Shown here in pieces: positions 44,588 to 56,107 of a stretch of DNA of 64,000 nt. The notes under the pieces were generated by a model, which had not been told where the DNA came from, did not search any database, and saw only the letters and a program-made list of their open reading frames with translations. The translations under genes were made by a program, and so were the position numbers. Position 1 is the first letter of the stretch. Each line of letters begins with the position of its first letter. Source of the stretch: Agapanthus africanus (lineage: Eukaryota; Streptophyta; Magnoliopsida; Asparagales; Amaryllidaceae); assembly GCA_030015575.1 (NCBI GenBank), contig JASDDO010000016.1, forward strand, positions 458,504,141 to 458,568,140, in the 5' to 3' direction.

Positions 44588-47187
44588 TTATGGAGCTTTC
44601 CCTATAAATGAGCATGATGCCCCCGGCGTGTCCACCTTTTTAGAAGCATGAGGCTGTGGCGGGTTCACCTTCCAGTTTTCGGATAACGCGAACTTGCCTT
44701 GTTGGTATTGGTCCTCAACCCAGCCTTTGAAAACGAAGCAATTTTCGATTGGATGGCTTACCGCTTGGTGGTAAGGGCAGTAATTAAGATCATTGACATC
44801 GCCTGGCTGCAACGGACGTTTTGGACTCGGCAGATTGATGAGTCTGTTGCGCACTGCCAGCTCGAACAGTTTCCTCGTTTTATCCTAAGGAAACGAGTAA
44901 GAACGTCGCAGTCTCTCCTCGAGGGATGGGCGTGGACGCACGTTGTTTTGGTGAACAATCGGCTTTAAGTTGCTCGGCTGTTGTTGAGCGTTGGCGACGA
45001 AGGTTGCTTTCTCTTTGCCCTTTTCATTCCAAGGCTCTGTCTTTGAAGAGGAAGGCCTATGGCCCATCTGGTCCATTTGGGCCAGCTTATCAATCAAGGC
45101 CTGGAAGGTGGTCGGCTTGAAGAACATCATGCATTGTGAGATGATCGCTTCCGGATCAAGAGTGCCCACGAACATGCCCACCGCCGGTGCTTCTTCGATC
45201 TGCTGTTCGCATTTCGACTATAGATTTCGCCATCATGCTGCGTATTGAACCCACGTTTCGCCTGGCTTCACCCCGGCGTTAATCAGTGCTGTTATTGGGG
45301 TTCGCTCGCTGGCGCTTGAAAATCTTTGTGTAAACAATAGCTCCATCTCCGCAAATGTTTTGACAGAGTCGTTAGGTAGCTCCGAATACCATTCAAAGGC
45401 CGTTTCTGCTAAGCTGCCGACGAATTGGCGAAGCAACAGTTTGTCATCGCCTCCAGTGTTGCCGCATAAGGCCCTGAACTGAGCGACGTGCTGCTGTGGA
45501 TTCCCTATCCCCTTGTACACATGGAATTTAGGGATCGTATATCCCGGAGGGTAACTGATTTGGCCATACCAGCCTGGGTAGGGTCGTCCAGTTTTTACAA
45601 CTTGGCCAGCTGCTTCGTTCGCCTGGTGAGCTCATATTTGCTGAGCAATATAGTCATCCAGAGCGGCCTTGGAAATAGTTCCCTCTTTGGCTGCTGAAAG
45701 AGACGGAGGAAGATTAGATGTCTCCCTTCTATCGTCTTCAATAATGATCGGAGGGTCTTCAGCTGGAGGGTCCGGCTGTAACATCATCCCTACAATGTCT
45801 TGGAAGAGAAGCGCCATTTGTTTTATGTTAGCCGCTTGCTCTGCGGCTTCTTTGTCCTTCTTTTCGAGGACTCTGCGTAAGAAGTCAGCATTGGTTTCTT
45901 GTTCGTGACGCTGCTCTGATGATGCCTCCGGGCATTCTTTTGGCCCGGTGAGTGTGGCCATTTGCGTCAGCATTTCCTGAAGCTTCTGTTGCTGCTCCTG
46001 GGCTTTTGTCACGGATCGGGTAAGCGGTCGGTGACCCACCGAAGCGCTGCTATCCTCTTTCCCGGATGCCATATAAACAGTGTGGACCGTTATGCCCCCA
46101 GACTTGGGGCATTTAGATTCAGTGTCTTTGCGATTTGTTGAAGACATAGGGATCTTCTTCGACCTCTTTCTTTTATGGGCGGTCGAACTTGAGGGGGCCG
46201 TTGTAGTGGGCACCCAAGTAGCTGCTGCTTTTTCTGGTTTGACAGAGTAGTCCTTCTCCTGCCGAACCTTCATCTTTTTCTGTCGGCGGAGATAGTCTTG
46301 ATCCACTACGGAGTCTTGGACTTGACGCCAGACCTTGTAAATTTTAGAGGACAGCCGTTGAGGGGGTTGTTCCAGCTCACTTTTGGGGCATTATCCACAG
46401 GTGTAGGAGATCTTTTCAATACGGCAGTTGGCGAGTTTTTGCGCACCCTGTTGAGCAGTTCAAAGCTGTTCCCGATTGGAACAGCAGCGTCAACTTCCAC
46501 CGTTGGAGCTGACGGAGTCAGTCCAGAAGGGGAATTGCCTCCAGCTTTCCTCACTCGGCGCCAGTGGCGACGTCGAGCATGTCGTGCGGATGAGATCACC
46601 TCCGTTGTTGGATAAGCTTTTTCATGCCCCCTGTTTTGAGGAGAGACTGTTATTGGTGCTAGCTTATCGAAGACTTACACCCCTTGAGAGGGGGTAGTCA
46701 GTCTTGTGAAGGCCGACTTTCGAACAGGGGAAACAGCCTTCATGACTTCACGTGGAGTAGGAGCTGAAACGGCCAGTCTTGTGAGGACCGACTACTTAGC
46801 AGGAGAAGCCGCCTTGGGGACTTCAGGAGTAGGAATGGCTATCCGTTTTGGGATAACCTCTTCAGGAATTGTGGGTTTATTCACGGGCCCATCTGAGCTT
46901 CGGCCCAGTCTGTTGAAAACTGAGGCATTGGACTTGGTCGACCCGTTGGGAGGGGCCACAGTAGTTGTAAGCCGATCAAAGACTGACTTCTTCGGAGTTT
47001 CTTGTGATATTACAGGAGCGCTGAAGCTTGTTGGTGGGATCATGGTCCCGAAGAATAGTCCGGTGGTCGCTTGAGTTACCTGCTCCACTGGCATCTTGAA
47101 AAGAGAGGCCGCTTGGGGCCCGTAAGTCACTCCTCCAGAAAGGACGGAGCGAGAGTTGCAGTTACAGGTAGTGCAGTTTGAAGCCAT
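44588..47187 (-). pseudogene. Tat-like gag of the gag-only element, frameshifted
   Basis: It starts at an ATG ending at 47187 (MASNCTTCNCNSRSVLSGGV). The N-terminal third has repeated VFDRL or VFNRL motifs, then a Ser/Thr-rich and coiled-coil linker (TKAQEQQQKLQEMLTQMATL), then the gag core (YKGIGNPQQHVAQFRALCGN, GGDDKLLLRQFVGSLAETAF, TFAEMELLFTQRFSSA), then SQCMMFFKPTTFQALIDKLA, and a zinc-binding-like YCPYHQ..SHPIENCFVFKGWVE near 44780. It is interrupted near 46600-46790, about 46306, 45632, 45230 and 44885. Downstream there is neither protease nor RT. A gag of this layout is normal for Tat-like elements, in which it precedes pol. Confidence 0.82.
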
Positions 47188-47312
47188 TAATCTTCTGTTT
47201 TCTGCACGGAGCAAGACACCAAATCTAAGTACCTCGAATCTACAGGCAACCACAGCAAACCGCGATTCATTCGCGAACACGACACACGAGGTGTGGAGTG
47301 GAAAGAGGAAAA

Positions 47313-47331
47313 GGTCCCACCGGGCGTGCCA
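47313..47331 (-). other. Primer binding site of gag-only element
   Basis: The minus strand reads TGGCACGCCCGGTGGGACC five bases from the 5' LTR. The position and TGG start are right for a tRNA primer site. It is not the initiator-Met sequence, and I do not assign the tRNA. Confidence 0.65.
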
Positions 47332-47336
47332 AAATC

Positions 47337-49771
47337 TGTTCCCCTCCGAATGGCGGCCAAGACAGGGACGTCTAGGCCTGAGATTCGGAGCAGATGCTAT
47401 TTGGTTTTATCCGTCCACCTCTCCGAAGATGCCAAGTTGATTTATGGCAACGTGTATCGGAGGTTTAGACGGATGCGGCCGATGTAGCAGACTTCGTCAG
47501 ATTCCCCCTCGTTTGAGGGGTTTTTGATTGTGGGGACGCTCTTCCCTGCAGGTGCAAGCCCCTGCAGTTAATTACGCTACCGCATCGCGGTAACAACTTT
47601 CTCCTTCTCCAGAATTTCACTTCGTGTCGTGGGTGTTTGTTTTGTTTGTGGTTGTCCGTGGATTGTTTACGGAGACCAATTTATGTCGTCGCCCGTAGGA
47701 CGTGGATTAGTCCAAATCCGTATTTTCTTAGATTTGGGTTTGGGGTTTTGGTTTAAGGATACGTTAGCCGTATTTGAGGCTAAGATCAACTTAAACGTTC
47801 GTTAAGGATACGTTAGTCCAATTTGAGACTAAGATCAACTTAACGGGATAGTTTAGATCCGACAAAAGAGCATTTGGGGGCTCTATTGTTCCAGTTTAGG
47901 GACATGGTGGTCCATTGCCAGTTTAGGGACATAGTGGTCCATTGCCAGTTTAGGGACATGGTGGTCCAACATTCCCATTTTGGGGAAGGATACTGGTTTA
48001 AGGACGCATTAGTCCAACATTCCCGTTTTGGGGACGAATATTGGTTTAAGGACGCATTAGTCCATGAGTTTAAGGACGCATTAGTCCAGAGTTTAGAGAC
48101 CCCACAGTCCGTATTGATGTATGGTTGTTGGGACCCATCACCTCTCTGACGACGTTGAAGGATTACAACGACAAATATCAGAGGAGTTCAGAGATATACC
48201 CTTGAACCGGCTGTAAATTGATTTAAGAGAGCAGTCGTGCTCAGTTCAATTTAATTTGAGGACTTACGGCCAGAATTGGGTTAAGTCCATTTGAAAATGT
48301 TTAACATTTTATTTGCATTTGGCCTGTTAGGCCTTTACTAGGGCTCTGCCCCTTTTTAATAATGCATGGCACTTTTGTTTGGTCTGTTAGACCTTTATTT
48401 GGGCTTTGCCCCTTTTTAAATGATGCACGGCATCTGTTTTGGTCTGACAGACCTTTGTTTGGGCTCTACCCCTTTTTTAATAATGCATTGCATTTTATTA
48501 GGCATGTTAGGCCCTTTTAATTGGGCTCTGCCCTTCTTTTTAATAATGCAGAGCATTCAATGGTCTGACAGCGCACCACGTGGCCTGTCAGACGCCTTGC
48601 GCCAATTGAGGAGCGCAAGGCGCAAAACTCATGTGGGCGTGACACGTGTCACGCTCTGGTGAGCGCAAGTCCATTAGCGCAGTGCGCTGGGCCAGTGCGC
48701 TGCGCTAGCACGCTGCTGACACGTGGCGCGCTCTGATGACTTGCGCCGATTTAAGAGAGCGGTGCTCTGTTTTAGAAGCGCATAGCGCAGTTATTCTGGG
48801 GCCGACACGTGGCGCTTCCTGGTGGCTTGCGCCAATCCAAGGAGCGCAACAGTGCAGACTCAAAAGTGCAAGGCACTGTTCCATAGCGCAGAGCACATCT
48901 TGATCCAATTTTGGATCAAAGAAAATAATCTTTTAAGATTCCAGAACCAATGGTTCATCAAAAGGCAATGCCTTTATGTAGATCAAGTAATCTGTGAAGT
49001 AATACTTCTTTTTATCTTTTTGTAATTGGATCTTTTTGATCTTTTTCCTTTTTAATTGAAGATCTTGATCTTGTTCTTAGATCATTGATCTTTTTAGAAG
49101 AAATTCTTCTTTTATTCAAAGGTTTTTACCTTTTCTTTCTCTGAGCTCTTCTCAAAATATTCTTTAGAGGAGTTCTCAATATCTCTCCCTTCAATGTCTT
49201 TTAGACTTGGAGTCTAGGGGCTTTTTATAGTGCCAATTGATTTGTTAAATCAGTTAAAGAGATCTTTCTCTGAGTGATTTAGGGATTTTTCCCCACCGTT
49301 GGATCTTTGATCCAAGGGCTCCTATTTTACAGAAGAGAATCTTATTGTTTTAATAAGATTAGAAAGATCTTTCTGGAATTTTAATTCTGTTTTAGTGCTG
49401 GCACAGTTGGTGCAAGCACACCTGCGCTTGACACGTATCGCGCAGCGCAACTGCGCAGAGCGCCGCGCAACTGCGCTGACACGTGTCGCGCAGCGCAGAG
49501 CGCAAGTCAGCTGAAGCGTTGCTTTCTTTATTAAAATTTGAATTTTAAACAGAGCCTTGCTATGATTGGGTGCGCTGCGCTCCTTGCGCTGGCGTGTCTG
49601 ATTTTGACACGTGGCGCGTTGTGCGCAGCGCAAGGAATCTGAAGCGTTGCTTCACTTTTATTATTATTTGAATTTTTAAAACGAAGCTTTGCTCTGATTG
49701 GGGAAATAGAAGCGTTGCTTCATCTCCTGTCTTGGAATTTGAACAGAGCTTTGCTCTGATTGGGGTAAACA
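47337..49771 (-). repeat. Gag-only element 5' LTR (2435 bp)
   Basis: The partner of 35141-37496. It carries the same internal arrays and, near 49428-49505, an extra GCGC/ACACGTGTC repeat expansion of about 75 bp. On the minus strand a TATA box TATAAAAAG lies at 49221-49229. The right end is followed by target duplication CCTGT. Confidence 0.9.
49221..49229 (-). promoter_or_regulatory. TATA box of gag-only element LTR
   Basis: TATAAAAAG on the minus strand followed by CCCCTAGACTCC. Transcription would start near 49190 and run towards gag. Confidence 0.5.
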
Positions 49772-49776
49772 CCTGT

Positions 49777-50143
49777 ATGGTAGACTTCGGAGGTTCATGT
49801 GAAGATCACCAACACCTTATGAAGTTCTCATATAACAACAACCATCAGGCCAGTATTGGGATGACACCATTCGCAGCACTCTACGGACGGAAATGTTGTT
49901 CCCCGCTGAGTTGGGACGACATTGGAGATCATGAACTCTTTGGACCAGAGATGATCGTGGCAACTGTGGACGTGATTCACACTATCAGGGAAAAGATACG
50001 CATAGCCCAAGACCGACAGAAACATTAGGCAGATGCAAAGCGTCGACATCTGGAATTCCAACCCAGAGAGCATATATTCCTGAAAATCTCTACAAACAGA
50101 GGAGTGATACGTTTTGGCAAGAGGGGTAAACCCGGTCCAAGAT
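49777..50143 (+). pseudogene. Gypsy integrase, C-terminal part
   Basis: It continues the integrase interrupted at 35140: MVDFGGSCEDHQHLMKFSYN, IGMTPFAALYGRKCCSPLSW, then a stop at 50026 (KH*ADAKRRHLEF), then the GPY-type region HIFLKISTNRGVIRFGKRGK and PGPRYI. The frame is then cut by the solo LTR at 50149 and resumes at 52963 with GPFDMLERVGEMAYRL. Confidence 0.88.
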
Positions 50144-50148
50144 ACATA

Positions 50149-52957
50149 TGTAACGACTCTAAAATCTCAGTACAGAAATTTTCCTGTTAATATACAGAAA
50201 AGAGTATTACAGCCTGTGTAAGAGTTATAAGTTAGAATATTTTAATAAAAGTAAGATGCAACTTGTAGCTCACTGGTAAAGCCTTTGCACTGCTGTGACG
50301 TAGCCTATGTGATCAATTTCCATCAGACACAATTATTTTATTTTTATTTTTATTTTTGGAAGCCCAAAAGGTTGCACGTGCAATACACGGGGAATGAAAA
50401 GTTCAGAAAAATCAAACATGCGCAAAATGGTGTAAACACAGAAAAACCAATGTGGCATGAATCTCGAGGCCAGAGCTCGAGAATCGACCGACGGAATTGC
50501 CATATGGGCCGGCACCGACGACTGAGATAAGCCCAATGAACTCCATGCTTTGCACACTTATCCCTTCAGCTCCTCTTAACTCCTCTGCACTGTTTGATTT
50601 CCCTATAATCAAACAGAGACCTTTCATTTCACCAATTAACACTATTTTAATACTTTTTAATCCAAAATTTTAATTCCCAAACCCTAATTTTCCACTATAA
50701 ATACCACCCCATACTTTAGTTCAATATCATTCTGAAAATTCTAGAAAAAATTCTCTCAAAAGTTCCTAAGTGCAAGTGGAGTTAGCGAGCAAGCTTGTTC
50801 CGTCGAAGATCGAAACCATTTCCGGAGCTCCCGTGACAACACGAAGACACTCCTCCTCTTCCTCACCCTATTCTTAAGATTTCCAAACCGTAAGTCCCTC
50901 TTCCCTTCTTCTTTTTCATCTCAATTCGTATTTTTTTAAAACATCGACAAAAGTGGAGTTAACACGTAACAATCTTCGTGTCTAATCAATTTATCATGCT
51001 TAATATGTCTAAATGTCATATAATCATCCTAATATATTTTTAAAACAAAACTCATATCTATTTTCTTTTTATGAAACCAAAATTTCATGCTCAATACGCA
51101 AATAACGAACTTTTTCATTAAACTACTTTGAACTTTAATATCACCTCTTTCGATAATTGTTAAATACCTTTAGGAAAAACTTCAAGGTGTAACAACATAC
51201 CACACACACACACTTTGGTTTCATAGCACGATACTTATATATATATGTTTGGTTCAAAGAATAATCTTTATAATAAAATATCATATTTTTAAAACCGGGT
51301 TTCTTTTAAAGCAGTATTTGTATTCCTTTGCAATTATATATCTACAACTCTCTTCAGGGGACCCGCTAATAGATAGTGCGGATTATCGCACATCCTGTAG
51401 ATAGTAGAGCGAGATGCAGGACTTCTCGCGGAGTATTCGATCTCGAAAGGATATAAAATACGGTTTTTAAGACATGCGAATTTTCTAAATAAAAATAATT
51501 TTCAAAATTAAATAAAATTATAAATCCATATTTTCATTATATTATGAAACTATATTTTTCTAAAAAATGAAAGATTAAAAAATATTAATAAAACACCATC
51601 AAGTTATCAAAAAGGACTAGTTTTCAATAAAATACCATAAACTTTTAAAACCTAAGTATTTATCATGAAATACCACAATACTTAAAATACATGTTCATGA
51701 AAACCCTAAGTAATACAAATCACCCTCGAGGTTTTATTTTAACTATATTAAAAATATTTTTTTAAAAACCCACTCGAGATATACAAAATAATATTTTAAG
51801 GATTTTAGTAAATATAGGTTTAAGCGGGATCAATTCTCTTGAGCCCTAGAAAACCGGAGAAAGTGAGTGCTTGCTTATTCAGATTAGAAAATTTAACGGA
51901 GTTATCAATGGCAATTGTCTTGAAAAAAGACACAAATCATGCCGTCCATATGCAGCAGTTGCCGATTACTCCCGAACCTAAGAATTCAAGAGTTAAATCC
52001 GTTCATAAGTGTTTGACTCAATCTGAGTCCAAACTCAAACCTGAATCCAAAATCAAACACAGACTTGACTACTTGATCATGAACATGAATACTCGAATTC
52101 AAATATCAAACTCAAACTTGTATACTTGACTCGGCTTGACCGAACCATAGTTATAACTTGACATGAACTCAATATGACTACTTAAATATATGATTACATT
52201 CTAAATATGAACCTGAATATTTTGTATCCATGGTTTCGGCCAACACTTGTAAACATAATCTATACAATACATTATACGGGGATAAAGGAGTAGATTGATA
52301 CGGAACGTATATTATGGCACGAGAGGTCAGTTAAAAGACAATTACATGAATTCATGTGCCGTTGTCCCGTGGGTTATGACGGGGCCTTGTACTACATGTT
52401 ACCATAGTCCACGGGGTAAGATGGACTCCTCTCGTATACATGAATACCTTTTTTTTTTATCAAACTACAAATAACCACGTTACAATAACTATCCTATACC
52501 TGTAAACGATCACATATAATTTTACCTGTTCATTTCACACATTACATACTCTCTTCTATTTTTTCTTTTGGGACTTATCGAACGCTAGTTTGCTGAAGAC
52601 ATTCATTTCTGTTTCTTTTTTGGAATGTTCGTCAGGAGGACCGGACTCTGAGGAGATAGAGCCGAGCCAGGAGGACTTGGACCAGCTTACAGTTCAGCAT
52701 GATTACTAGCTTCTTCTAGCCTGCACTTTTTTTTGTATGTCATTGTTTAGGCATTTGCTTTATATCATTGTATCTTTTTATTACAAACAGTTGTATGTAA
52801 AGTTGAATGTTAATAAAGTTGTTGTTCATTTTATTACTCTTGTCATTCTTGTTCATTTATATATTGCTTAATTACGCTTAACATATTTATTTCATAATAA
52901 ATACGTTGCGGGCTTGCCACGTCACTGTTTCCGTCTATTGGGAAGCGGGGTGTGACA
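50149..52957 (+). mobile_element. Solo LTR of the gypsy family (2809 bp)
   Basis: TGTAACGACTC..GGGGTGTGACA with a perfect target duplication ACATA (50144-50148 and 52958-52962), inserted in the integrase/chromodomain region of its own family. It has the tRNA-like A box TAGCTCACTGG (50265-50275), a TATA box near 50695, donor GTAAGT at 50890, acceptor GTCAG ending 52635 and the acidic frame (52636-52709). It contains about 120 bp near 52250-52400 that the 5' LTR at 18350 lacks. No internal domain is present. Confidence 0.93.
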
Positions 52958-52962
52958 ACATA

Positions 52963-53298
52963 GGACCATTCGACATGCTCGAACGAGTTGGAGAAATGGC
53001 GTACCGTTTGGTACTACCACCCTCATTAGAAGGAGTGCACAATGTATTCCATATATCCCAGCTAAGACGATATGTGAGCGACCCCGGCCATATACTTGAT
53101 CACCCAGAGCTCACGGTATAGACATACCTAATCTGCGAGCAACAACCAGTTGAGATCCTGGACCGAAAGGTGAAGACCTTATGGAATAAGGAAGTGAACT
53201 TGGTCCGGGTAACGTGGAGAAAAGAATCGCCAAGAGAATCAGCTTGGAAAAGAGAAGAAGATATGCGTGCACGATACCTTCCGCTATTCGAAGATTAG
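52963..53298 (+). pseudogene. Gypsy integrase tail and chromodomain-like end
   Basis: GPFDMLERVGEMAYRLVLPP and VHNVFHISQLRRYVSDPGHI, a stop at 53119, then the chromodomain-like tail EILDRKVKTLWNKEVNLVRV-TWRKESPRESAWKREEDMRA-RYLPLF and TAG at 53296-53298. In chromoviruses this tail guides integration to particular chromatin. It supports the Tekay/Del assignment. Confidence 0.85.
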
Positions 53299-53332
53299 TC
53301 CTTTATGTAAATTTCGAGGACGAAATTTTTAT

Positions 53333-53340
53333 AAGGAGGG
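53333..53340 (+). other. Polypurine tract of the gypsy element
   Basis: AAGGAGGG, five bases before the 3' LTR, in the expected position after the pol stop codon. Confidence 0.7.
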
Positions 53341-53345
53341 TAGAA

Positions 53346-56107
53346 TGTAACGATTCTGAATTTCCTGTACAAAAATTTCTTGTTATTATACAGAAAAGGG
53401 GATTTCAGCCTGTGTAAGAGTTATAAGTTAAATTTGTTTAATAAAAGCAAGAAATAACTTGTAGCTTATTGGTAAAGCGTCTACACTACTGCGATATAGC
53501 CTGTTTGTTCGAATCTCATCAGACCCAATTATTTTAAAGATTTTTCTTTTTAATTTTTCGGAAGCCCAAGAGTTGCACGTGCAATTTACGGAGAAACGAA
53601 AAGATTCAGAAAACTCAAACATGCGCAAAAAGGAGTAAACCCTGACTAAACCACGTTGCACGAATCTCGAGGCAATTGCTCAAGATCCGACAGCCCATTC
53701 TTGGGTTTTGGCCGGCGCCGACGGTCATGATGGCTCCAATTACCTCCGTGTTTTGCACACTAATCTCTTCGACTCCTCTCAACTCCCCTGTACTGTTTGA
53801 TTTCCTTGCAATTAAACAGTGATCTTTAAATTCATCATTTAACACCATTTTAATTCTTTTAATCCAAATTTTTAATTCCCAAACCCTAATTCTTCACTAT
53901 AAATACCACCCCATGCTCTAACTCCTCTCTATTCTGAAAATTTCCATCAAAATTATCCTAAAACTTCCTAAGTGTAAGTGGAGTCAAGTGGAGTTAGCAA
54001 TCAAGCTCTTTTCATCGAAAATCGAAGTCGTTTCCGGAGTTTCCGCGACGCCACGGAACCCCCTCTCTTTTCTCTAACCTCTTCCCAACGCTACACAACG
54101 AGTAAGTCACTCTTCTCTCTTCTTCTTTCATCTCAAACCATTTTCTAAAAACATATCGGTAAAGTGGAGTTAACTCCGATATGTGCAGTTTTAACGTTTG
54201 TACTCCCCTCTTCAAGCAAAATAGGCCAAACTAAATTTCTCACACCATTCGTAACCATATTTGCAACCATTTAGTTATAAACCTTTAGATCATTCACGGG
54301 GTAACGACCTACCCTACACGCACACTATGATTGTATAGCACGCTATTCTAAACATATGGTTAATTTAAAGAATAAGTTTTACATTAAAATACCACACATT
54401 TTCAAAACGAGTTTCTTTTAATCGGTATTTTTTAGAATTCTTGGCAATTACGCCTCTACAACCTTCGTTAGGGGACCCGTTAATGGATGGTGCGGATTAT
54501 CCCATATCCTTGGGACAATAGAGTGAGATGCAGAACTCCTCAATGAGTATTCGATCTCGAAAGGAAATAAAAATACGGTTTTTAAGAAATACAACTTTTT
54601 TAAAGAGAAACTAAATTTTGGAAAAAATATATAAAACTATGAATTCGTATTTTTAATAAAAACATATTATGAAACTATATTTTTTAAAATGAAAGATTAA
54701 AATTTTAATACCATCAAGTTTCCAAAAGAGCTAGTTTTCATAAAAATACCATATACTTTTAAAAGCTAGGTTTTTTATCATTAAAAAACCCTCAACAATT
54801 AAAATACATGTTCATGAAAACCCTAAATATTATAAATCACCCTCGAGATTTAATTTTAAATGATATTAAAGTATTTTTCATAAAACCCCCTCAAAATATG
54901 AAAAACAATATTTTAAGGACTATAGAATTAATATAGGCTTAAGCGGTATCATTTCTCTTGAGCCTTGGGAAGACGGAGAAAGTGAGTGTTTTCCTATTCT
55001 GGCTAGACGATTTAACAGAGTTATTAAATGACAATTATCTTGGAAAAAGACACAAATCCTGCCGTCCATGTGCAGCAGTTGCCGATTACTCCTGAACCTA
55101 AGAATTTCAAGAAATAAATCTTTTCCTTAGATTTTGACTTCAACCTGAATCCAAACTCAAAACAGAATCCAAAATCAAACACGAACTTAAATATTTGATC
55201 ATGAACCTGATCGCTCGAATTCAAATATCAAACTCAAACTTGAATACTTGACATGACTTGACCGAACCATGGTTATGACTTGACATGAACTTGACATGAA
55301 TACCTGAACACATGATTACATCTTGAACATGAACTTGAATATTTTATATCCATGGATTCGGCCAAGACCTGCAATCTTAATCTATATAATATATTACGCG
55401 GGGATAAAGGGGTAGATTTGTACAGAACGTATATCGTGGCACGAGAGGTCACTTTAAAAGACACATGCATGAATTCATGTGCCGTTGTCCCTTGGGTTAT
55501 GATGGGGCCTTGTACAACATGTTACCATAGTTTACGGGGTAAGATAGACTTCTCTCGTATACATGAATACTTTTTTTTATCAAACTACAAACAACCACGT
55601 TAGAATAGCTATCTTATACATGTAAGTGAACATGTTTAGATATTCTCAAATACAACCCTATCTGTTTACTTTTACTTGGTTTCTATTCACGTCATATACC
55701 ATTCAGTCATTTTTCTATTACTTATTTTGGGGACTTACCGAGCGCTAGTTCGCTGACGACATTTCTTTTTGTTTCTTTCTTGGAATGTTCTTCAGGAGGA
55801 CCGGACTCAGAGGAGATAGAGCCGAGCCCGGAGGACTTGGACCAGTTTGCCGCTCAGCCTGACTGCTAGCTCCTGCCTACACTTACTTTCAGTATGCCAT
55901 TGTTTAGACATTTTCATTATTATTGTATCTTTTATTTCCAGGCAGTTGTATGTAAAGTTGAATGTAAATAAAGTTGTTTCATTTTATTACTCTTGTTATT
56001 CTTGCACATTGCTATATTGCTTAATTACGCTTAACATATTTTCTTAGTAAATACGTTGCGGGCTTGTCATATCACTGTTTCCGTCCACTGGGAAGTGGGG
56101 CATGACA
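53346..56107 (+). repeat. Gypsy 3' LTR (2762 bp)
   Basis: TGTAACGATTC..GGGGCATGACA. It carries the best-kept set of LTR features: A box TAGCTTATTGG (53462-53472) and B box GTTCGAATCTC (53507-53517), a TATA box near 53899, donor GTAAGT (54102), acceptor TTCAG (55795) and the acidic frame ending EDLDQFAAQPDC (55796-55869). It is followed by the GATGA duplication. Confidence 0.92.
53462..53517 (+). promoter_or_regulatory. tRNA-like pol III A/B boxes in gypsy LTR
   Basis: TAGCTTATTGG fits the A-box consensus TRGYNNANNNG, and GTTCGAATC fits the B-box core, spaced as in a tRNA gene. The same block lies about 115-125 bp from the LTR start in the copies at 11205, 18464 and 50265. Whether RNA polymerase III uses it cannot be told from sequence. 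Confidence 0.5.

Larger units (their letters stand above)
35141..49771 (-). mobile_element. Gag-only Tat-like LTR element (TR-GAG type) with accessory gene
   Basis: 14.6 kb, bounded by TGTTCCCC and GGGGTAAACA, with target duplication CCTGT (35136-35140 and 49772-49776), inserted in the integrase of the gypsy host. LTRs are 35141-37496 and 47337-49771. Minus-strand order: 5' LTR, primer site, a long gag (44588-47187), then no protease, RT or integrase at all, 3.5 kb of tandem arrays, a plus-strand accessory gene (40195-40632) behind its own TATA box, and the 3' LTR. Gag-only LTR elements (TR-GAG) are known from plants. The solo LTR at 37680-39778 is a later insertion in it. Confidence 0.87.
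18350..56107 (+). mobile_element. Chromovirus-like Ty3/gypsy element with three insertions
   Basis: The target duplication GATGA (18345-18349 and 56108-56112) pairs a 5' LTR at 18350-21069 with a 3' LTR at 53346-56107, both TGTAACG..TGACA. The internal parts, gag, protease, RT-RNase H, integrase and a chromodomain-like tail, are scattered over 32 kb because of insertions at 22447-32368, 35141-49771 and 50149-52957. Removing these and one copy of each target duplication rejoins the sequence. The element alone is about 10.4 kb. Long LTRs, one-frame gag-pol and a C-terminal chromodomain fit the Tekay/Del lineage. Many stops and frameshifts make it inactive. Confidence 0.92.

Noticed and set aside
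47874-48149. 91-codon plus-strand frame in the gag-only LTR
   Set aside because: It is made of the LTR's 27-bp repeats (QFRDMVVHC-type units) and is frame-broken in the other LTR.
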